From the NCBI GenBank assembly GCA_023417475.1, contig JAEZFP010000001.1, positions 20,860 to 84,859 on the forward strand: DNA of 64,000 nucleotides. The letters are read 5' to 3'. This stretch comes from Bacillota bacterium (GTDB taxonomy: Bacteria; Bacillota; UBA4882; UBA8346). Made by a program: the position numbers and the translations under genes. How positions within the stretch are numbered: position 1 is the first letter of the stretch; the number at the start of each line of letters is the position of its first letter. Positions 44,751 to 53,384 of this stretch are shown here, in pieces. The notes beneath the pieces are model-generated. The model had not been told where the DNA came from, did no database searches, and was given only the letters and a program-made list of their open reading frames with translations.

Positions 44751-45568
44751 GTACAGATAAATGTCCGGGTAAAGCAAAGGACAGCTTCAGAAGTCTGATT
44801 GAGGTGATGGAACGGTTGCGGGGCGCGGACGGTTGTCCCTGGGACCGCGAGCAGACCCATCAAAGCTTAAAACCATATGTGATTGAGGAAGCCTACGAAG
44901 TGCTGGAGGCGATCGAGTCCGGTCAGCCGGACAAGCTTCGCGAAGAGTTGGGCGATCTCTTGCTCCAGGTGGTCTTCCAGGCCCAAGTGGCCAAGGAGGC
45001 CGGCGCGTTTGATATTGACGACGTCATTGACGAACACGTCGCCAAATTGATCCGGCGGCATCCCCATGTCTTTGGCGATGTCTCGGTGGACGGGGTCGCC
45101 GGGGTATTAACCAATTGGGAGCAGATCAAACAACAGGAGAAAGCGGCGGAACGCCATTCAGTGCTGGACGGTATTCCGGCCGATCTGCCGGCGTTGATGA
45201 AGGCGGAGAAGATTCAGGGCAAAGCGGCCAAAGTCGGATTTGACTGGGGCAACCTGGAGGGTCCGTTGGCCAAAGTCAAAGAGGAGTTTGGCGAGTTCGA
45301 GGCGGTGCTGGACCCGGCCAAGCTGCCGCCCCAAGGCGCTCCGGCCTGGGACAGGCTGGAGGACGAGTTCGGCGATATCCTGTTCGCCTTGGTCAATGTG
45401 GCGCGTTTCTTGAAAATCAATCCGGAATTGTCGTTGCGCCGCACCATCAACAAGTTTGACGACCGTTTCCGTTATATCGAAGCCGCCGCCGCCCAAGCCG
45501 GGCGCGGGCTGAAAGAAATGACCCTGGCGGAGATGGACGAGCTGTGGGAAGCGGCGAAAAAACGGTAA
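44747..45568 (+). CDS. mazG: MazG-type nucleoside triphosphate pyrophosphohydrolase
   Basis: A 273-aa enzyme hydrolysing (d)NTPs to monophosphates, cleaning damaged nucleotides. Two MazG domains: residues ~20-110 (LRGADGCPWDREQTHQSLKPYVIEEAYEVLEAIESG, EELGDLLLQVVFQ) and ~160-255 (KVKEEFGEFEAVL, LEDEFGDILFALVNVARFL), each with the EExxE/ExxD metal sites. Starts inside the last codon of spoVB. Confidence 0.95.
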   Translation: MSTDKCPGKAKDSFRSLIEVMERLRGADGCPWDREQTHQSLKPYVIEEAYEVLEAIESGQPDKLREELGDLLLQVVFQAQVAKEAGAFDIDDVIDEHVAKLIRRHPHVFGDVSVDGVAGVLTNWEQIKQQEKAAERHSVLDGIPADLPALMKAEKIQGKAAKVGFDWGNLEGPLAKVKEEFGEFEAVLDPAKLPPQGAPAWDRLEDEFGDILFALVNVARFLKINPELSLRRTINKFDDRFRYIEAAAAQAGRGLKEMTLAEMDELWEAAKKR

Positions 45569-45676
45569 GACGCTCTAAAGATTTACGAAAATTCTACCAA
45601 TCCCTCCTCATTGCCAGACCGGTATAAAAACCCTGCCGGATGAAAAGCTAATACAAATGGTTGGGGAGGAAAAACA

Positions 45677-46633
45677 ATGCTTAGCAAGAAGTTGCAACTT
45701 TTGGCTTTGTTACTGGCTGGATTCGTGTTTTTTAGCGCCGGTTGTCCTGGCAAAGAAGGTACCTTCATTAAAAATATGGTCACCAAGTTCGGCAAACCTC
45801 CGGTAATCTCGGTTTATATCAAGGATACCGGGCAGAAAAAGAAGATGGATATCGATGAATATCTGGTCGGCGTGGTCGCCGGCGAGATGAAACCGGGTTG
45901 GCCTTTAAACGCTTATGCCGCCCAGGCGATCATTGCCCGCACCTTCACGATGGAATTTCTGTCGCGCGGCGGGACCCGGGCGTTGCACGGCACCGATATC
46001 TCCACCGACGAGCAGGAGGCCCAAGCCTATAACGCGCAGAATATCAAACCGATTATTCGTAAAGCGGTTCAAATGACCAAAGGTTTGGTCATGAGTTATA
46101 ACGAAAAGTACATCAAAGGCTGGTATTCGGCCAGTTGCGGCGGGGAGACGGCCTTGGCCAAAGAAGGTTTGGCGTATAAAGAGGCCGAACCGCCTTATAT
46201 CCAATCGGTCAAATGTCCCGAGGCGCAGATTATTCCGAAAGACGAACGTTTTTGGACCGCCGCCTTCACCAGTCAAGAGATGAATCAAGCCTTGCGGAAG
46301 GCGGGGCAAAAGCCGGTCGGTACCGTTCAAAAGATTGATATCCTCAAAAAAGGCCACGGCCGGGCGGTCTTGGTCAAGGTTACCGGCGCCGCCGGTTCCG
46401 CCACCATTCAGGGCGCCGATCTCCGGATCGCCCTCGACCCGGTGAAGATGCGGTCCATCTCCTTTGAAGACGTGAAAGTGACCAACGGCCGCACCGTAAT
46501 TTCCGGTCGCGGTTTCGGCCACGGCGTCGGTCTCTGCCAGTGGGGCGCCTATGCGTTGGCCCGGCAAAACAAGGCGCCCAAGGATATCGTCCATCATTAT
46601 TATCCGAAGGTGCATATTTCGAAGATTTGGTAG
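45677..46633 (+). CDS. SpoIID/LytB-domain lipoprotein
   Basis: A 318-aa protein with a lipobox-like start (LLLAGFVFFSAGC) and a SpoIID domain from about residue 55 to the end (DEYLVGVVAGEMKPGWPLNAYAAQAIIARTFTMEFL, YSASCGGETA, GRGFGHGVGLCQWGAYALARQ). Family members are murein lytic transglycosylases/amidase activators; SpoIID digests septal wall in engulfment. As it lies by spoVB-mazG and has a lipid anchor, it might be SpoIID itself or a vegetative LytB-like paralogue. Confidence 0.88.
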   Translation: MLSKKLQLLALLLAGFVFFSAGCPGKEGTFIKNMVTKFGKPPVISVYIKDTGQKKKMDIDEYLVGVVAGEMKPGWPLNAYAAQAIIARTFTMEFLSRGGTRALHGTDISTDEQEAQAYNAQNIKPIIRKAVQMTKGLVMSYNEKYIKGWYSASCGGETALAKEGLAYKEAEPPYIQSVKCPEAQIIPKDERFWTAAFTSQEMNQALRKAGQKPVGTVQKIDILKKGHGRAVLVKVTGAAGSATIQGADLRIALDPVKMRSISFEDVKVTNGRTVISGRGFGHGVGLCQWGAYALARQNKAPKDIVHHYYPKVHISKIW

Positions 46634-46662
46634 CGGTTTAACGAAGGAACAATGTCGTTCCG

Positions 46663-46694
46663 AAGCCCGGCGTGAAGATGCCGGGCTTTTTTTG
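46663..46694 (+). terminator. terminator after the SpoIID-like gene
   Basis: aagcccggc / gccgggctt with a T7 run. Confidence 0.9.
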
Positions 46695-46854
46695 CGCCCC
46701 CGCCCGGACGGCGTGGTGGGATTTTGGAAATTAGAAATCGGTTGGATCTCGTAAATTAAAGGAAAATCTTGGTTTGGCGGCGAATAAATCCTCCGGACTT
46801 CCCAGTGATTTACAAGGTTGAGGGAATCAATCATAAAGCGAGGGAGGGTTTGCT

Positions 46855-47655
46855 TTGTCCAAACGATTTAAAGTGTTGGCCTGGTTGTTCCCGTGCCTGT
46901 TCGGGTGGGCGACGATCGGTTCGTGCGGCGCGCCGACCAATCTGGTGCAAAACCCCGGTTTTGAAACCGTTGTCGCGGGACGGGCCGCGGGTTGGCAACC
47001 GGACGCTTTCATCAATCAACCGGAAGCGGTCGAGTTTCGGGTCGATCCGGGCGGGTATTCGGGCTCCAATTGTTTTACCATCATTAATAAACAGCCCAAC
47101 GACGCCCGGATTACCCAAGCGATCGATATTGTTCCCGGTAAGATTTACCGGGTCGGTTTCTGGGTGAAGACCGAGAGGCTTGATGCCGAGCCGAGCGGGG
47201 CGAATTTTTCCTTCCGGAACGGCATCTATTATTCGGACCCGATTAAAAATACCCAAGGCCGCTGGCTGTATTGGGAGACTTATGTCCAGACCCGGGCGGA
47301 CGGTCCCAAAACGTTGGAGTTCTGGATCCGCCTGGGCGGTTTCGGTTCTCCTTGTAAAGGCCAGGTTTCCTTTGACGATTTGGTGATCGAACCGGTGAGC
47401 GCCGTTCCGACCGCCGTCAAAGTGCGGCAATGTTTCTCCGAAACTCCGGCCGGAAACGGCCTGCCGCCGCTGGGAACCAGCCCGGGCAGCGCTTGGTTGT
47501 GGATCATCGGTTGCGCGATCGTCGCGGTGATTGGTCTGATGGAAGTGCGGTTGCGGCGCCCCACCCCCGAGTCCCAACCGGCCCGTGGGAGCCAAGCGCC
47601 ACCGGCGGAGGCGGGCGTGGCCAAACTGGAAGAGGATGAGGATGCCGATATTTGA
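46855..47655 (+). CDS. surface protein with carbohydrate-binding-like domain
   Basis: A 266-aa protein: signal region with a possible lipobox (ATIGSC), one CBM4/9-like jelly roll (NLVQNPGFETV, GWQPDAF, SGSNCFTIINKQPNDARITQAIDIVPGKIYRVGFWVKTE, KGQVSFDDLVIEP) and, near residue 220, a membrane helix (WLWIIGCAIVAVIGLMEV) with a charged cytosolic-type tail. TTG start at 46855 behind gagggag. It precedes a GT-C-like membrane protein by 52 bases and may serve the same glycan-related job. Confidence 0.65.
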   Translation: MSKRFKVLAWLFPCLFGWATIGSCGAPTNLVQNPGFETVVAGRAAGWQPDAFINQPEAVEFRVDPGGYSGSNCFTIINKQPNDARITQAIDIVPGKIYRVGFWVKTERLDAEPSGANFSFRNGIYYSDPIKNTQGRWLYWETYVQTRADGPKTLEFWIRLGGFGSPCKGQVSFDDLVIEPVSAVPTAVKVRQCFSETPAGNGLPPLGTSPGSAWLWIIGCAIVAVIGLMEVRLRRPTPESQPARGSQAPPAEAGVAKLEEDEDADI

Positions 47656-47707
47656 GTTGGCCGGTTGAAAAAAGGTAAAACCCCGGGTCCATAAAGGAGG
47701 TAGGCGC

Positions 47708-49657
47708 ATGTTGAAGAGTGCGACCGGCGTGCCGAGCCGGCTCAATCTAGCGTTGAAGTTGCCATTGCGGCGGGTGTTGCTGGCCGGAGCGTTGGTTTGC
47801 GCCGGGATCAACCTGGTGGCATCGTGTCTTTATTATTTGAACCATACATTGACACCGTGGACTTGGCTGGGATGGGTCTTGGGAATGACCTTGTTTATCC
47901 TGGCTTTTGCGGTCCGGCGGGAAACGCGGGAACCCTTGGATGCCGCCGCGGTTGTGGAACGCCGTTGGCTGTGGGCGGTCGGAGTGGGTTTGACGGTGTT
48001 GTTCGTTGGGACCCATCTTTGGAACTATCCCACGGCGCCGTGGAATCATAACGGCTTATTTGACGACGCCGGCTGGGATCTGCATTTTTTAAAAAGCGTC
48101 ATTTGGGGCGGCCATCCGTTTCAGGCGGCGGTGTACGTGCCGGGCTGCTCGGCGGCGCGGGAAGTTATTTTTCATCTCTATCTGGCGCCGTTTTTTGCGT
48201 TGTTCGGCGCGGACCTGTTGGTTTTTACCGGCGCGTTGCTTTTGCTTGGCTATCTCACTTTTATCTTCACGGTGTTACTGGTGCACCGGCTTTTCCGCAA
48301 TCTTTACCTGACCGCCTTGGCCGGATTGCTCTTTAATTTTTTGCCGTTGCATTACATCCACACCTTTGTCGGCCATCGTTATGCCAGTATGGCGCCGTTG
48401 ATGATGATATCCGTCTATCTGCTGGTCGTCGGGTATCAACGGCAATCCGCCCGGAACGTGGCGCTCAGCGCAGTTTTTGCCGGGCTCTGCTTCGCCTCGG
48501 CGATCATGGGCAAACAGTATTTGATGGGGCTGGCCGGCGGGGTGGTTTTGGCGCTGCTTTTCAATTACCGGGAGACGGTGACCCCGGCCAACCTGCGGCT
48601 GACGAAGATCTTTCTGGTCGGCTTGGCGATCGCTGCGATCCCGCTCCTGACGTATATCGGGTTTGATCCCGGTCATTATTTTATGAATGAGGGCGGTTAT
48701 ACCCAAGCATTTTTAAACGCGCTCACGACGCAGGGGTTAGCCGGGGTGTACCCGTTTTACCAACGGATGATCGACTGTTTGTTCAACTTCACCTTTTACC
48801 GCTGGTTTCTAAATGATTTCGTGCTGATTCCGCTCCCGTATTATTGGTTGCTGCTTCCCGGAATTGTCATTGCGTTGGCGCGGAAACAATTTACCTTGGT
48901 GATTCTGGCGTTGCTCTCGGCGGCCGGAGCGTTTGTCGCGGGTTTCTCCGACTACCGGGTGCTTCATTCGAGCCCGTTTTGGATTGTCATGATCATTTAT
49001 GCGGTCGATTGGCTGATCACTGCGGCGGACCACCCCCGGTTCGGCGCGTATTTCCCGAAATTTACCGTTTGGACGGCAACGGGACTGATTCTCCTGGCGG
49101 GTTGGCTGCCGTGTGTTCAATACCTCTATCAGAAATCGCTCAATCCTTTTTCCATTCCGTTCTTTGTCCAACAGGACGTGGCGGTTTCACGGTATTTGCG
49201 GGATATTGTCGCCGGGGTTCCCAATCCTTCGACCCGGTTCCGGCATAACGAGTTTAATAAACTGCCGGGTTTGCCCGAGCCGGGGTTTGACACGTTGATC
49301 TGTCAAAATCGCGGTTACGCGATCACCCATTTGTTTTTGTACGATTACGGCGCTGAGCGGATCATGGCCCTCAGCGATCAACTGCCGTTCAATCTGATGG
49401 CTGAGCGACAAATTTTGACTGTCAATCAACGGGCGATTCAAAATTATCCGCTCCGGAATAAAGACCTCAAGTTGGTTTGGGAAGTCAATGAAAAGACGGA
49501 GCGAATCGTCAAGGCGTTTCAACCGGGCAAACAATGGGGCGACGAACAAGTGTTGCGCTTCGACTACCGGGGTTACGGGTTTACTTTGTATGTCCTGAAT
49601 ATTCGCAACGCCAATATCCGTGAGTTTCAGGAGTTCGCGGCGACAGTCGCGTTGTAA
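47708..49657 (+). CDS. polytopic GT-C-like membrane protein
   Basis: A 649-aa protein with about 12 helices. The first external loop carries an acidic pair (NGLFDDAGWDLHFLKS), the position and type of the catalytic Asp motif in GT-C (mannosyl/oligosaccharyl-transferase-like) enzymes, and the C-terminal ~150 residues form a soluble domain. I do not recognise a named family with certainty. A strong aaaggagg site precedes the ATG. Confidence 0.55.
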   Translation: MLKSATGVPSRLNLALKLPLRRVLLAGALVCAGINLVASCLYYLNHTLTPWTWLGWVLGMTLFILAFAVRRETREPLDAAAVVERRWLWAVGVGLTVLFVGTHLWNYPTAPWNHNGLFDDAGWDLHFLKSVIWGGHPFQAAVYVPGCSAAREVIFHLYLAPFFALFGADLLVFTGALLLLGYLTFIFTVLLVHRLFRNLYLTALAGLLFNFLPLHYIHTFVGHRYASMAPLMMISVYLLVVGYQRQSARNVALSAVFAGLCFASAIMGKQYLMGLAGGVVLALLFNYRETVTPANLRLTKIFLVGLAIAAIPLLTYIGFDPGHYFMNEGGYTQAFLNALTTQGLAGVYPFYQRMIDCLFNFTFYRWFLNDFVLIPLPYYWLLLPGIVIALARKQFTLVILALLSAAGAFVAGFSDYRVLHSSPFWIVMIIYAVDWLITAADHPRFGAYFPKFTVWTATGLILLAGWLPCVQYLYQKSLNPFSIPFFVQQDVAVSRYLRDIVAGVPNPSTRFRHNEFNKLPGLPEPGFDTLICQNRGYAITHLFLYDYGAERIMALSDQLPFNLMAERQILTVNQRAIQNYPLRNKDLKLVWEVNEKTERIVKAFQPGKQWGDEQVLRFDYRGYGFTLYVLNIRNANIREFQEFAATVAL

Positions 49658-49755
49658 CGAACCGGTTGCGGCGGCGCGTCCTTCATCGCCCATTCTATCC
49701 CCCGGCCGGGTTGAATATAATGGAGTAAGGCTAGGAAGGGAGGAGAGGGATGGCG

Positions 49756-50043
49756 ATGGAAGAAAAGAAAAAGCTGCCGGATCTGCCGCATCAGTTGACG
49801 TTGACCAACCGCAACGCGTTAGGCATTGAGGGTGTCTTGAATATGGGCAGTTTCGAAGATGAACGGATTATTTTGGAGACCACCAAAGGCGTCCTTGAGA
49901 TCAAAGGGGAGAATCTCCATGTCCAGCAACTCAACCTGGACCAAGGCCGGGTGGTCTTGGACGGTACGGTTTATTCCCTGATTTATCTGGGGGAGGACTT
50001 TGGGAGAAAGGGCAAGTCGTTCTTCGGACGCCTTATCAAATAG
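49756..50043 (+). CDS. yabP: sporulation protein YabP
   Basis: A 95-aa protein of the YabP/YqfC family (LTLTNRNALGIEGVLNMGSFEDERIILETTKGVLEIKGENLHVQQLNLDQGRVVLDGTVYSLIYL). Required for late sporulation in Bacillus, probably with YabQ in spore coat/cortex assembly. ATG 49756 lies 10 bases from aggag; ATG 49750 is possible. YabQ, its usual partner, is not next: a transglycosylase gene is. Confidence 0.9.
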   Translation: MEEKKKLPDLPHQLTLTNRNALGIEGVLNMGSFEDERIILETTKGVLEIKGENLHVQQLNLDQGRVVLDGTVYSLIYLGEDFGRKGKSFFGRLIK

Positions 50044-50089
50044 CTCGCTCGCGTCGAGTACCGCTCGCTTTTGACGACGCGCGGCGAGC
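50043..50089. repeat. hairpin sharing a 14-base end with the dispersed repeat
   Basis: Arms at 50043-50056 and 50075-50089 (gctcgctcgcgtcg against cgacgcgcggcgagc). The right side contains cttttgacgacgcg (50068-50081), identical to the end of the inverted-repeat module in copies A and B of the dispersed repeat. Confidence 0.5.
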
Positions 50090-50277
50090 GAATGGGGGTG
50101 GGCGCTCGTTGGGCGTCGGTTGCGGGGGATGGGCGGTGCGGCAGCGGCCCGCGGCGCGGCGGGTCGTAATTTTTGGGGTAACGGTTGGGCGTTTCGACAA
50201 AAACCGTCGCGACGCCGAAAAGTTGGCAGGAGTTTCCGAAACCGACAGCGAATAATTTCGCTTTGAGAGGTGACAAG

Positions 50278-51138
50278 ATGCCAGCCGCAACCGTTCAATC
50301 GACGCAGTCGACCCGCCGCCGCAAGGCCAAGCCGCGTCCGTTGCTTGCAAAGATATTTATTTTGCTGATTCAGGTGATCTTCAGTCCGTTGGCGATTCTT
50401 TGGGATTCGTTTCAATCCAAAAAGAGTCTCGACCGGAGCTGGACCTTCGCTTTCTTTCTGTTGATTTCGGTGTTGATGTTGCTGACGGGTTTGGGGTTGT
50501 TGGTGGCGGACGGCCCGGTGGACAAGACCCTAAAGCTGATGACCAATCTGGCCGGCAGCGAAACGGTGCTGCCCGGCACGACTCAACCGGTGCTTGAGGC
50601 CATCAACGACTATGCGTTGCAAAACCGGCTCGACCCCAATCTGGTGTACGCGATCGTCAAATCCGAAAGTAATTTCGATCCGAAAGCCGTATCCCGCGCC
50701 GGGGCCCGCGGGTTGATGCAACTGATGCCGGAAGTCTGGCGCGAATACAGTAACTCCTCCTGTACCGGCAATCATGCTCCGGGGCGGGACTGCGATCCCC
50801 AAAACTGCATTTATGTCCCGGAAGCCAATTTGCGGGCCGGAACCCGTTACCTCCGGGCTTTGCTCGACCGCTACAACGACCGGGTCGATCTGGCGTTGGA
50901 GGCGTACAACGCGGGGCTGACCAATGTTGAACCCGGTCAAACGCCGAAGTTTGAGGAGACGCGCAATTATATTCAAAAAACCATTGGAACCTGGCGGGAT
51001 TTGCGGAAGGCGACCTTGATCGAGCGGGTCCGGGTGGGTTTGTCGGTTCAGGGCGGGCTGAAAGTCCTCTTCGGACTCTCTTTTCTCTGCTGGCTGATTC
51101 TGTTCTGGTGGGCCAGTCGTCGCCTTTTTGGGCGGTAA
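50278..51138 (+). CDS. membrane-anchored lytic murein transglycosylase (SLT domain)
   Basis: A 286-aa protein. Residues ~95-220 are an SLT/goose-lysozyme-like domain: catalytic Glu in IVKSESNFDPKAVSRAGARGLMQLMP, then LDRYNDRVDLALEAYNAG. A membrane helix near residue 65 and another at ~255-280 frame it, so it is tethered at both ends, an unusual layout for an SLT enzyme. ATG 50278 follows gaggtgac. Location beside yabP suggests a part in spore cortex or germination wall turnover (inference). Confidence 0.85.
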   Translation: MPAATVQSTQSTRRRKAKPRPLLAKIFILLIQVIFSPLAILWDSFQSKKSLDRSWTFAFFLLISVLMLLTGLGLLVADGPVDKTLKLMTNLAGSETVLPGTTQPVLEAINDYALQNRLDPNLVYAIVKSESNFDPKAVSRAGARGLMQLMPEVWREYSNSSCTGNHAPGRDCDPQNCIYVPEANLRAGTRYLRALLDRYNDRVDLALEAYNAGLTNVEPGQTPKFEETRNYIQKTIGTWRDLRKATLIERVRVGLSVQGGLKVLFGLSFLCWLILFWWASRRLFGR

Positions 51139-51269
51139 GCGTAACCCCGGCTGTTTTCGTATGTTCGACCGAAATTCAAGTGGTATGGAATGAACCTTCC
51201 GGATGGGAGGTTTTTTGTTTGTACGTAATTTTAAACAAAGTGTGAATAATAAGAATAATGTGTACATCA

Positions 51270-51298
51270 TTGACATATGGTACGAGAGCCAGTAAACT
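51270..51298 (+). promoter_or_regulatory. promoter of the toxin-antitoxin operon
   Basis: TTGACA (51270-51275), 17 bases, TAAACT (51293-51298), followed at 51312 by the antitoxin ATG. GTAC sites flank the -35 (51262-51265 and 51280-51283), a possible operator. Confidence 0.65.
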
Positions 51299-51311
51299 AA
51301 AAGGGAGAATC

Positions 51312-51782
51312 ATGATGCCAAAAAAGAAGGTGCGGAAGATGCGCGCAGCGACTGCCCAAATCATTGGGACAAGAGATTTTCGAGATAATCTGGCGGATTA
51401 TTTAAAACTCGTATACATTAAAAATCATGTTTTACGGGTCGGCAAGTTGAATCGGCCGGAAGAAAGCGCGCTGCTTGTTCCCGCCCCCATAATGATGGAG
51501 TTGTTGACCAATGTGTCATTTCATTCCACGGTTTACTTTGATGACTCAACCAATCAGTATGTGGCGGCAATTGCGGAGTTAAACGGTGACGGGGTGGGAG
51601 ATACGAAAGAAGCTGCAATTGCGATGGCGCTCGACAATATTGAAGACTTAGTCGCCGACTTCTTTCAGGATATTGAATGGCAACTGCGTTCACCGCAACA
51701 GCGGCGGCTATTGCCGCATTATCTAAAGTTAAAGATGGCCGAATCTCGGGAGCAACTGGCCGAGCTGCTTGGTTTGGAATAG
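51312..51782 (+). CDS. antitoxin: Phd/YefM-like N-terminus with HicB-like C-terminus
   Basis: A 156-aa protein. Residues ~15-55 resemble the Phd/YefM DNA-binding fold (IIGTRDFRDNLADYLKLVYIKNHVLRVGKLNRPEESALLVP). Residues ~70-115 resemble HicB (STVYFDDSTNQYVAAIAELNGDGVGDTKEAAIAMALDNIEDLV). A helical tail (PQQRRLLPHYLKLKMAESREQLAELLGLE) could block the toxin. HicB antitoxins normally carry a C-terminal ribbon-helix-helix or HTH; here the DNA-binding part is at the N-terminus and of another family. Eleven bases separate it from the toxin gene. Confidence 0.65.
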   Translation: MMPKKKVRKMRAATAQIIGTRDFRDNLADYLKLVYIKNHVLRVGKLNRPEESALLVPAPIMMELLTNVSFHSTVYFDDSTNQYVAAIAELNGDGVGDTKEAAIAMALDNIEDLVADFFQDIEWQLRSPQQRRLLPHYLKLKMAESREQLAELLGLE

Positions 51783-51793
51783 GAGACGATACT

Positions 51794-52036
51794 TTGCCGA
51801 CATGCAGTTTTCGTGATTTGGGCATGGTTTGTAAAGCGTTAGGTTTGAAACCTTCTTCGGGAAAGAACGGGACGAAGTGGAAGGGGACCAGCCCGTTAAA
51901 TGACCAAAGCGTCGTCATTGCCATTCACGAGCATGCCGGAGGTCGCGACATTCCCGATGGAACACTGCGTAAATATTTAAAAGATTTGGGTTTCAAAAAC
52001 ATTCAAGCGTTTAATGACTACCGAAACGACTTATAA
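51794..52036 (+). CDS. HicA-like toxin (mRNA interferase family)
   Basis: An 80-aa protein starting TTG 51794 after taggaga. The pattern SFRDLGMVCKALGLKPSSGKNGTKWKG...IHEHAGGRDIPDGTLRKYLKDLGF follows the HicA double-stranded-RNA-binding fold: the central G/S-K-G stretch, catalytic-type histidine in IHEH and the closing IPxGTLRKxLKxxG. HicA cleaves mRNA in translation-linked fashion. Antitoxin-first order is the reverse of the usual hicA-hicB order. Divergence from classical HicA is clear, so confidence is moderate. Confidence 0.65.
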   Translation: MPTCSFRDLGMVCKALGLKPSSGKNGTKWKGTSPLNDQSVVIAIHEHAGGRDIPDGTLRKYLKDLGFKNIQAFNDYRNDL

Positions 52037-52165
52037 CTGGGAATGAAGGAGCGATTTGCGAAGCCGCTGAAAGTTTTTCAGTGGCCTCGCAAATCGCTCG
52101 TTTTATTTTATACTCAAGCAGATAATCAACACCCCGCTGCAGTTTCCCGTTGCGGGGTGTTGGGA

Positions 52166-52702
52166 TCAATCGGTTTCATACACCGCCGCCGTCTCGGCCA
52201 CGGCCGCGGCGCCGGAAGGCGGTTCCAGACCCAGGGTTTTGAGGCGGATGGCCAGCGATTGCCGGGAGACGTCGCAGAAGCGCCGGAGGTAGTCCGGACC
52301 GCGCCAGAGGTTGTTGCGGATGAAGTCCTCGGGCATCAGCAACTCCTCGGCGAACCGGTTGGCCTCGCGGTTGAGACCCCAGGCGACCGACCGGCCAAGC
52401 TTGTCCGCGCCGTTGAAACTCAAATCGTACTCCGCGAAATGTCCCAGCAGAATATGGCCGAGTTCATGGGCGATGGTCCAGCGCAGCCGGCAGGAGGCGG
52501 TCACTTTTTTGAGAATGATCACGTAGCGGCCGCGGATGCAAAACGTGACCGCCTCTTCGTTTTTATCGAGCGCCTCGTCGTGGAAGCGGACGACGTACTC
52601 ACAAGCCTCGCAGATGCCCAAGACGTCCACGGGCAACACTTTGGGGAGCTTGGCCAGGACCTGGCGGGCCACATCTTGAGCGTACGTTTCGCGGACCAGC
52701 AT
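52166..52702 (-). CDS. immA: ImmA/IrrE-family metallopeptidase
   Basis: A 178-aa zinc protease. Motif TIAHELGHILLGH (His79, Glu80, His83) with the third ligand in NREANRFAEELLMP. In mobile elements ImmA cleaves the XRE repressor ImmR to launch excision or stress response. The ATG shares one base with the stop of the upstream XRE gene, the usual immR-immA arrangement. Confidence 0.92.
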   Translation of the reverse strand: MLVRETYAQDVARQVLAKLPKVLPVDVLGICEACEYVVRFHDEALDKNEEAVTFCIRGRYVIILKKVTASCRLRWTIAHELGHILLGHFAEYDLSFNGADKLGRSVAWGLNREANRFAEELLMPEDFIRNNLWRGPDYLRRFCDVSRQSLAIRLKTLGLEPPSGAAAVAETAAVYETD

Positions 52703-53133
52703 TAGCTGTGTTTATCGACTTCGTCCAGGATCCGCAGGGAGATCTTGGCTAGTTCAAGTTTCTTCTGACGTTGCTCGGGGGTGAGCTTGGACCAGGACCG
52801 GCGGACAAAGGCGATTAATTCGGCTTCTTCGTCGTTAATGGTCCGGATTTCATAACGCGGAACCTCGGGAATCCGGCCGTCCAACGCGGAGGGACCCGGT
52901 TGCCAGGTTGGATCCAAGTGTCCGGCGACCACCATCATCTCTTCGTAGGTCACGCCATGGGCGTAGTCGGCCAGTTGTTTGATGGTCTGGGGATTGGGCG
53001 GGGTTTCGAGCAGCCCGCGGGAGAGCCGTGAGATATGGGCCGACGAGATTCCGGTCTGACGCGCGTATTCGTTCAAGGACCGGTCTCCTTGGGCTTTAAT
53101 GAGCAATTTGGCAAACCGTTCTTTATCAAACAT
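52702..53133 (-). CDS. XRE-family repressor (ImmR-like)
   Basis: A 143-aa regulator with HTH at about residues 5-65 (LLIKAQGDRSLNEYARQTGISSAHISRLSRGLLETPPNPQTIKQLADYA) and a helical C-terminus ending in LTPEQRQKKLELAKISLRIL. The start ATG 53133 follows ggagtgttggg; a start 20 codons earlier lacks a site. It is paired with ImmA and divergent from the HTH/zinc gene at 53385. It likely binds the palindrome at 53212-53236. Confidence 0.9.
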   Translation of the reverse strand: MFDKERFAKLLIKAQGDRSLNEYARQTGISSAHISRLSRGLLETPPNPQTIKQLADYAHGVTYEEMMVVAGHLDPTWQPGPSALDGRIPEVPRYEIRTINDEEAELIAFVRRSWSKLTPEQRQKKLELAKISLRILDEVDKHS

Positions 53134-53211
53134 TTCCCAACACTCCTTTTCAGTTTTTATTATAGCAGGTTTATTGACCATAGTAAATAGCAAAACCTTG
53201 ATTTGACGGAG

Positions 53212-53236
53212 AATTTGACGATATTTTCGTCAAATT
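53212..53236. promoter_or_regulatory. palindromic operator in the divergent regulatory region
   Basis: AATTTGACGA-tattt-TCGTCAAATT, ten-base perfect arms; an extra half site TTTGACGG is at 53202. Probable site of the XRE repressor. Confidence 0.65.
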
Positions 53237-53319
53237 TGGGTTGAACTTGGGGTTTTTGGTGAACGGAAGTAATGTTTCCTTGATGAAATAAAATATTTAT
53301 CAAAAACAACATTTAGGTA

Positions 53320-53348
53320 TTGACTGAGGAAAACAAATCAAGTATATT
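53320..53348 (+). promoter_or_regulatory. promoter of the HTH/zinc-domain gene
   Basis: TTGACT (53320-53325), 17 bases, TATATT (53343-53348), 36 bases before the ATG at 53385. Confidence 0.7.
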
Positions 53349-53384
53349 ATTACTTAAGAACAATATTGAATCGAGGTAATAAAA

